Source of the DNA: an uncultured SAR116 cluster alpha proteobacterium
GTDB taxonomy: Bacteria > Pseudomonadota > Alphaproteobacteria > Puniceispirillales > GCA-002684695
DNA length: 59,558 bases
Direction of reading: 5' to 3'
Assembly (NCBI GenBank): GCA_902532475.1
Contig: CACAIE010000008.1
Location: 1-59,558, forward strand
Positions 54,800-59,558 of this stretch are shown here, piece after piece. Within the stretch, counting starts at the first letter, position 1, and every line of letters starts with the position of its first letter. Below the pieces are notes generated by a model that was given only the letters and a program-made list of their open reading frames with translations, was not told the DNA's origin and searched no databases. A program made the translations under genes and the position numbers.

Positions 54800-55078
54800 T
54801 TGGAATCAAAAGAGGAAAATGAACTTTTTAGAGCTATTTTAGCTTTAAAAACAATACAAGAATGTAAACAATTCTTATATGATCTATGTACTCCTGCAGA
54901 AATTCAAGAATTCTCAACAAGATGGCTTATTGCACGATTATTAGTCAAAAAAAAACCATACCGCAAAATAGCTGATGAAACAGGTGTTAGCACTACTACG
55001 ATTAGTCGGGTTGCACGTTATTTAAATTATGGAAATAATGGCTATAAAATACTTTTAAACAGATTGAAAAAAATATAG
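54800..55078 (+). CDS. YerC/YecD TrpR-related regulator (TTG start)
   Basis: A 92-residue helical DNA-binding protein of the TrpR/YerC family. The N-terminal helices FRAILALKTIQECKQFLYDL and TPAEIQEFSTRWLIARLL lead into a helix-turn-helix, YRKIADETGVSTTTISRVARYL. No ATG is available in frame near the N-terminus; TTG at 54800, 10 bases after GGGATG, gives the family's usual length. It sits between two divergent halves of an amino-acid ABC transporter and 40 bases before the binding-protein gene, so it most likely controls that transporter in response to an amino acid. Tryptophan is one option by analogy, not shown here. Confidence 0.88.
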   Translation: MESKEENELFRAILALKTIQECKQFLYDLCTPAEIQEFSTRWLIARLLVKKKPYRKIADETGVSTTTISRVARYLNYGNNGYKILLNRLKKI

Positions 55079-55118
55079 TAAATTTAACTTTTGATACTAA
55101 ATCTAGGGAGATTATATA

Positions 55119-55892
55119 ATGAAATTTTTGAAGATAATAGCTTTCTCAATTATTACAATGTTTTCTTTAAACAACATTGTTCTAGCTGATTCTGCTTTAA
55201 ATGAAATTTTAAGTTCTGGGACACTAAAAGCCGGAACTACTGGGGATTTCAACCCATTTAGCACTCGTGACCCTGCGACGAATACTTTTAAGGGCTATGA
55301 TATTGATATTATGAGCGAGCTTGCAAAAGATATGGGTGTTGAAATTGAATTTGTACCTACTGATTGGAAAACTATTGTTAATGGTGTAGTAGCAGGTAAA
55401 TACCATATAACCGGTTCAGCTTCTATTAAAGCCTCTAGAATGAAAGCAGCTGGTTTCTCAGAAAGTTATATGGGCGTGAATTTTAAACCATTTACAACAG
55501 CTGATAAAGTTAGCAAGTTTGATGGGTGGGATTCTATTAATAAAGCTAATGTAAAAGTTGCAACAACACTTGGAACTGCTATGGAGCCTATGGTTAAGGA
55601 TTGGTTTCCTAATGCAGAAATTAAAGTAGTTGAAGCTCCAGCCAGAGGATACCAAGAAGTGCTTGCAGGTAGAGCGGATGTTTTTATAACGTCTAACCTT
55701 GAAGGGTCAACTTTAAAAGCACAATACTCTGATGTTAAAGAAATTAATATTGATTCGCCTCGTTCACCTACACCTTTAGCAATGCTTCTTCCTCAGTCTG
55801 ATCAGGTTTGGATTAACTATGTTAACCACTGGATTAAAATTAAAACGGCAAAAGGTTTTTTTAAGAAAACAGCTGAGAAATGGGGTTTATAA
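55119..55892 (+). CDS. Amino acid ABC transporter substrate-binding protein (family 3, PheC-like)
   Basis: A 257-residue periplasmic binding protein. A Sec signal peptide (MKFLKIIAFS, core, VLA cleavage before DSALNEI) is followed by LSSGTLKAGTTGDFNPFSTRDPATNTFKGYDIDI, read as adjoining short blocks, the first-lobe start of family 3 receptors. The wording also resembles periplasmic cyclohexadienyl/arogenate dehydratases (PheC), close relatives of these receptors. It probably serves the divergent ATPase and permease genes. AGGGAG precedes its ATG, and an intrinsic terminator lies 21 bases after the stop. The ligand is unknown; an aromatic amino acid would fit the TrpR-like regulator. Confidence 0.9.
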   Translation: MKFLKIIAFSIITMFSLNNIVLADSALNEILSSGTLKAGTTGDFNPFSTRDPATNTFKGYDIDIMSELAKDMGVEIEFVPTDWKTIVNGVVAGKYHITGSASIKASRMKAAGFSESYMGVNFKPFTTADKVSKFDGWDSINKANVKVATTLGTAMEPMVKDWFPNAEIKVVEAPARGYQEVLAGRADVFITSNLEGSTLKAQYSDVKEINIDSPRSPTPLAMLLPQSDQVWINYVNHWIKIKTAKGFFKKTAEKWGL

Positions 55893-55912
55893 TTTAAATC
55901 TTTAAACATATG

Positions 55913-55942
55913 AAAAGGGCGAGTAACAATTCGCCCTTTTTT
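55913..55942 (+). terminator. Rho-independent terminator after the binding-protein gene
   Basis: A 10-bp stem, AAAAGGGCGA (55913-55922) and TCGCCCTTTT (55931-55940), with loop GTAACAAT, is followed by a T-run to 55942. It starts 21 bases after the stop of the amino-acid binding protein and 38 bases before the next gene, which has its own strong ribosome site. Confidence 0.9.
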
Positions 55943-55979
55943 AATTCTAAAGTAAAAAAATTACAATATCGGAGGTAAT

Positions 55980-56558
55980 ATGTCTGCTTGGATAAAGATG
56001 ATTCAAGATGATGAAGCGGGTAATAATTTAAAAGAAATACTATCTTTCGCAAAAACACCCCATGGAACAGTAGACAATGTTATGCGTGTCCACTCTTTAA
56101 GACCAAGTACAATGAATGGCCATATGGTTTTGTATAAATCTGTTTTGCATGATGACGCAAACACTATTCCAGAATGGTTTCAAGAAACAATAAGCTCCTA
56201 TGTTTCGATAATCAACAAATGCTCATACTCTTTGGAAAACCACTGGTCTAATGCTTCTCATCTGATAAATGATGAAGTAAAAAGCAAAGCAATTAAGTTT
56301 GCCTTAGATAATAAAAGGCCCGAAGAAGTTTTTGAAGGATCAAAATTAGCCATCCTTAAGTATGCAGAAAAGTTAACTTTAAGACCTAGTAAAATGGATA
56401 AATCTGATATTGACACCCTTAAAAAGAATGGCGTTGGGGACGGTGAAATTTTAGAGGCAAATCAAATAATTTGCTATTTTAATTATGTCAATAGAACAAT
56501 CAATGGTCTTGGAGTAACAACCGAAGGTGATATCGTCGGTTACTATAAAGATGATTAA
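55980..56558 (+). CDS. Peroxidase-related AhpD-fold protein with C-x-x-S active site
   Basis: A 192-residue protein of the YciW-like 'uncharacterized peroxidase-related enzyme' family within the CMD/AhpD superfamily. The region corresponding to the family's C-x-x-C-x-x-x-H is Cys81-Ser-Tyr-Ser84-Leu-Glu-Asn-His88, so the second, resolving cysteine is a serine while the histidine stays. The earlier RVHSLRPSTMNGHMVLYKSVL helix is typical. A strong GGAGG site precedes the ATG. Peroxide reduction would need an outside thiol; alternatively the protein has another role. It stands alone after the terminator. Confidence 0.85.
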   Translation: MSAWIKMIQDDEAGNNLKEILSFAKTPHGTVDNVMRVHSLRPSTMNGHMVLYKSVLHDDANTIPEWFQETISSYVSIINKCSYSLENHWSNASHLINDEVKSKAIKFALDNKRPEEVFEGSKLAILKYAEKLTLRPSKMDKSDIDTLKKNGVGDGEILEANQIICYFNYVNRTINGLGVTTEGDIVGYYKDD

Positions 56559-56676
56559 AAATTAATAATAATATAATTGTTAATTAATAACCTTAAAATA
56601 AAAATAGTTTTTATATTTTAATAATAGATTTGAGAGATTAAAATAATTTTTTGTGTTGTTATAATGGAGGGATACG

Positions 56677-56967
56677 ATGCCAAAAGGATATATATTAAGC
56701 GCTCATAGAAGTCCTGCCAATCCAGAAAAAAGGGACGCCTATGCAAAAATAGCGGTTCCTGCATTTAAATTAGCTGGTGGTAAATTTCTAGCTCAAGCTT
56801 CGAATGTAATCGCTAAAGAAAATGGTAAGAATGAAAGGACCATTTTGATAGAATTTGAAAGCCTTGAAAAGGCTATTGCAGCATACAATAGCGAAGAATA
56901 TCAGAAAGCTCTTCAAGTTTTAGATGGAGGAGCTGACAGGGATTTTAGAATTTTTGAGGGCGTTTAA
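56677..56967 (+). CDS. DUF1330 family protein
   Basis: A 96-residue dimeric alpha+beta barrel-type small protein of the DUF1330 family. The strand-helix pattern KGYILSAHRSPANPEKRDAY, AGGKFLAQASN and ERTILIEFESLEKAIAAYNSEEYQKAL is diagnostic. A GGAGGG ribosome site lies 7 bases before the ATG. Biochemical function of the family is unknown. It is separated from the AhpD-fold gene by 118 AT-rich bases with no visible terminator hairpin, and converges on a small cupin gene. Confidence 0.88.
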   Translation: MPKGYILSAHRSPANPEKRDAYAKIAVPAFKLAGGKFLAQASNVIAKENGKNERTILIEFESLEKAIAAYNSEEYQKALQVLDGGADRDFRIFEGV

Positions 56968-57032
56968 CTGCTTATTTACATTGCGTAAGATGTTTTAATA
57001 ACTAAAATAAAAATTGCATAAAGTTTTATTTT

Positions 57033-57314
57033 CTACTTAATTTCCACTTCAATGAAACTATACAAAAAATCATTATTATTTTTAACATTATGATTAACAC
57101 CTTTATTTCTAAAATAACATTCACCTTTATTTAGTTTGGAGATTGATATAGAATCATCTTCATTTATAATTTTCAATTCTCCATCTAACATTGGCACAAT
57201 AACATAATCATATTCATGAACATGCTGCCCTGTTTCATCTCCAACTTCAAAGGACCACATTGTCACTCTAGTTTTTTCATTATCAATCATCGTTTTAGAT
57301 TTCGCCATATTCAT
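57033..57314 (-). CDS. Small cupin-domain protein
   Basis: A 93-residue cupin. The metal-site motif is partly visible in GQHVHEYDYVIVPMLDGEL (two histidines and an acidic residue) and GECYFRNKGVNHNV (glycine-rich turn and a histidine), so a metal ion can probably be bound. The N-terminal TRVTMWSFEVGDETG strand is typical of single-domain cupins linked to ectoine-like or hydroxylase-accessory roles, but no specific function follows. The start could also be the third codon (MAKSK). The gene is isolated, convergent with the DUF1330 gene. Confidence 0.8.
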   Translation of the reverse strand: MNMAKSKTMIDNEKTRVTMWSFEVGDETGQHVHEYDYVIVPMLDGELKIINEDDSISISKLNKGECYFRNKGVNHNVKNNNDFLYSFIEVEIK

Positions 57315-57412
57315 TTCCCATAAATTTAATTACTTGAAACTATCATAAATACCATAACAGTATTTAATAAGTTTCTATTTATGCACCATTTAAAAACTAA
57401 TGCTTTTTATTA

Positions 57413-58000
57413 TTAAATCAATACCGCCCAAATAATCACAATAATTGTTAGTAAAATTAATATTCTGCTTAGTAAGAGATTGTTCGGTATCGATCGATTT
57501 AAAATCGCTCCAAATAAACTCCAAGAATTATGGACAACTATCTGAACCAATGCAAAGCTTGAGGTGATAATGACAAATTGAAATACAAAACCACCTAACT
57601 GAGGACCAAACTCGGTCCAGGCAATGAGCGTCATAACCCAAGCTTTTGGATTAAGGGGGTGAACAAGTATTCCCTGCTTCCATCCAATATTTAATTCTTG
57701 TCGATTTGTTTGGTTGTTACTATTCCATGATCTTAGTGCCAAATATATCATATATCCAGCTCCGCAAAACTTAAGCAATGTTTGAAAAGTACTAAAGTTT
57801 ACTAGTAAAATACCTAACCCCAACCCCATTGCAATGTTAAGTAGAAACTTACCAAGAGTTAAGCCCAAATTAAAAGGAATACATCTAATAAAACCTATTT
57901 GAGCGCCTGCTGCCATTGTCAAAAGATTTGCAGGTCCTGGTGTACCTACCATTAAAATAATGAAAATCCACAACCCTGTAAAAACGTTAAAATCAACCAT
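57413..58000 (-). CDS. LysE family amino acid exporter
   Basis: A 195-residue membrane protein of the LysE/RhtB superfamily with about six hydrophobic segments. The N-terminal VGTPGPANLLTMAAGAQIGF is the family signature (usually TPGP-x-x), and the middle segment LNPKAWVMTLIAW matches the NPK motif. It exports amino acids or related small molecules across the inner membrane using the proton gradient. It follows typA by 14 bases on the minus strand and may be co-transcribed with it. The substrate is unknown. Confidence 0.92.
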   Translation of the reverse strand: MVDFNVFTGLWIFIILMVGTPGPANLLTMAAGAQIGFIRCIPFNLGLTLGKFLLNIAMGLGLGILLVNFSTFQTLLKFCGAGYMIYLALRSWNSNNQTNRQELNIGWKQGILVHPLNPKAWVMTLIAWTEFGPQLGGFVFQFVIITSSFALVQIVVHNSWSLFGAILNRSIPNNLLLSRILILLTIIVIIWAVLI

Positions 58001-58014
58001 TTCTACCTACATTT

Positions 58015-59558
58015 TTAAGAAGCTCTTTTTCTCAAATGTGAAAGCAAAAGTTTTTTCCTAAGGCGTAGACTTTTTGGCGTTACCTCTAGGAGCTCATCTT
58101 CTGCCATATACGCCATCATTTGCTCTAATGTCATTTTTCTAGGAGGAGATAATATTATTGCTTGATCTGAGCCAGATGCTCTTATGTTTGTCAACTTTTT
58201 CCCTTTAAGAACATTTACTTCTAAATCGTTGTCTCTATTATGTTCCCCAACTATCATTCCTTTGTAGACATAAGTTTTAGGATCGATAAACATAATCCCC
58301 CGACTTTGCAAATTAAAGAGAGCAAACGCGACTGCACTGCCTTGATCAGTAGCAATTAAAACTCCATTCCTCCGCCCCTTGATAGCTCCCTTAAACACAT
58401 CATATTTATCAAAAACTCTATTTAAAACACCTGTTCCCCTTGTTTCAGTGAGAAATTGATTTTGATAACCAATCAACCCCCTTGAAGGAGACTTAAAGAT
58501 TAATCTTGTTTTTCCTTTCCCCCCTGACTTCATTTCCTTTAATTCTGATTTCCTTTGGTTCATACTGTCTATCACGGCACTTGAAAATTCCTCATCGACA
58601 TCAATTATAACCTCCTCAAAGGGCTCTAATTTTGTTCCTTTATCACCAATTTTGAATAAAACCCTAGGCCTTGAAACATTAATTTCAAAACCTTCCCGTC
58701 GCATAGTTTCAATTAATACTCCTAACTGCAATTCACCTCTACCACCTATCTCGAAAGAATCTTTCGTTTCATTTTCAGTAAAAGTAACCGCAACATTTGT
58801 TTCGGCTTCAGCCAATAATCTTGTCCTAATTAAAGTAGAAGTTACCTTCTTCCCTTCAGTTCCAGCAAAAACAGAATCGTTAACTGTAATTGTAACAGCC
58901 ATTGAAGGGGGATCTATTGGTGTTGATTTTATTGCTTTTTCAATTTCATTGTCACAAATTGTATCAGATACAGAGGCTTTGTTTAATCCAGCAATACAAA
59001 TGATATCTCCTGCATTAACTTGTTCTATAGGAATTTTATTCATTCCTTTAAATCTTAATAATTTTGTAAGTCTTCCATTTTCTATTTTTTTGTTTTCAAG
59101 ATTGATTACTTTTACATTGTCATTAACTTTTGCCGAGCCTTGAACAACTTTCCCTATCAAACATCTCCCCAAATATGGATCAAAGTCTAGAAGCGTTGAC
59201 AACATTGCAAAAGGAAGATCTTTATTAACATTTGGTGGAGGCACGTAAGCGATTATCAAATCAAGTAATGGCTCTAAGTTTTTTCTTTCATGATTTAATT
59301 CTTTAGTACACCAACCATCCCTACCAGAAGAATATAAAATTGGAAAATCTAGTTGCTCGTCACTTGCTTCTAGGGCAATAAAAAGATCAAACACTTCATC
59401 AACCACCGCATCAACTCTTCTATCAGGCCGATCTATTTTGTTAATCACAACTAATGGCTTAAGGCCTTGATTTAAAGCTTTTCCTAATACAAACTTAGTT
59501 TGCGGCATTGGACCTTCGGCTGCATCTACCAATAGAATTACCCCATCTGCCATTCCTA
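58015..59558 (-). CDS. typA: Ribosome-associated translational GTPase TypA/BipA (5' part missing)
   Basis: The C-terminal 512 or so residues of an approximately 600-residue translational GTPase; the Walker A and switch I are outside the window. The visible part starts at ADGVILLVDAAEGPMPQT (G3-G4 region) and has NKIDRPDRR (G4 NKxD), the SSGRDGW segment, domain II around DPYLGRCLIGKVVQGS, and the BipA-specific C-terminal domain with RGTGVLNRVFDKYD and DQAIILSPPRKMTLEQMMAYM. It binds ribosomes under stress and cold. It is the only plainly housekeeping gene in the window and marks the right edge of the catabolic region. Confidence 0.97.
   Translation of the reverse strand, partial: GMADGVILLVDAAEGPMPQTKFVLGKALNQGLKPLVVINKIDRPDRRVDAVVDEVFDLFIALEASDEQLDFPILYSSGRDGWCTKELNHERKNLEPLLDLIIAYVPPPNVNKDLPFAMLSTLLDFDPYLGRCLIGKVVQGSAKVNDNVKVINLENKKIENGRLTKLLRFKGMNKIPIEQVNAGDIICIAGLNKASVSDTICDNEIEKAIKSTPIDPPSMAVTITVNDSVFAGTEGKKVTSTLIRTRLLAEAETNVAVTFTENETKDSFEIGGRGELQLGVLIETMRREGFEINVSRPRVLFKIGDKGTKLEPFEEVIIDVDEEFSSAVIDSMNQRKSELKEMKSGGKGKTRLIFKSPSRGLIGYQNQFLTETRGTGVLNRVFDKYDVFKGAIKGRRNGVLIATDQGSAVAFALFNLQSRGIMFIDPKTYVYKGMIVGEHNRDNDLEVNVLKGKKLTNIRASGSDQAIILSPPRKMTLEQMMAYMAEDELLEVTPKSLRLRKKLLLSHLRKRAS

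Noticed and set aside
1-59558. CRISPR arrays, insertion sequences, tRNA or rRNA genes, phage genes
   Set aside because: I saw no direct-repeat arrays, transposase-like proteins, cloverleaf-like RNA sequences or phage proteins in the window.

Overview
The window is AT-rich and very densely coded, with short gaps, many stop/start overlaps and no gene-free stretch longer than 300 bases. The gene families suggest an aerobic, streamlined marine alphaproteobacterium of the general SAR11 / SAR116 / AEGEAN-169 type: TRAP and tripartite tricarboxylate (TTT) transporters, gamma-glutamyl amine enzymes, a sulfatase, a DMSP-lyase-like cupin and a YerC/TrpR-type regulator. That placement is inference; there is no rRNA or other marker. 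Apart from typA at the right edge, almost everything is transport and catabolism of small organic molecules.

Left block (1-14.9 kb, mostly + strand). It holds the 3' end of a PuuC-like aldehyde dehydrogenase, a class III aminotransferase, a GMC oxidoreductase (minus), a glutamine-synthetase-like ligase, a sulfatase, a complete TTT transporter (TctB-TctA-TctC), a class I glutamine amidotransferase, a P450, a second glutamine-synthetase-like ligase and an HpaB-type flavin monooxygenase. Ligase, aldehyde dehydrogenase, aminotransferase and amidotransferase resemble the parts of a gamma-glutamylated-amine (Puu-type) pathway.

Centre (14.9-30 kb). A ten-gene minus-strand run (cyclase, cupin, SDR, 3-hydroxyacyl-CoA dehydrogenase, Tat-exported binding protein, LivG-F-H-M and a hydroxyquinol-type intradiol dioxygenase) diverges from an iclR gene. 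Downstream of iclR lie a FadN-like fusion, an acyl-CoA ligase, RidA, a methyltransferase and a DMSP-lyase-like cupin.

Aromatic block (30-44.4 kb). A minus-strand run encodes two extradiol dioxygenases, an FAH hydrolase, both subunits of a pyrogallol/phloroglucinol-type molybdenum transhydroxylase, a desulfurase-fold PLP enzyme, PobA and a MetE-like protein. It diverges from a class II aldolase and a TRAP transporter. The central intergenic region of this block carries a palindrome (TGTATC-N7-GATACA) that closely matches one in front of iclR, so one IclR regulator may control both blocks. The transhydroxylase in a clearly oxygen-dependent pathway, with an SCP2-like fusion on the large subunit and a depleted set of Fe-S cysteines on the small subunit, is the most unusual system here.

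Right block (44.4-53 kb, minus). It encodes an AhpD-like protein, a 2OG-Fe(II) oxygenase, three proteins of the M29/NicX fold (one NicX-like with all metal ligands), a NicD-like alpha/beta hydrolase, an acyl-CoA dehydrogenase and an acyl-CoA ligase. This looks like an N-heterocycle ring-opening route. The last part (53-59.6 kb) has a polar amino-acid ABC transporter split around a TrpR-like regulator, small stress-type proteins, a LysE exporter and the 3' part of typA.
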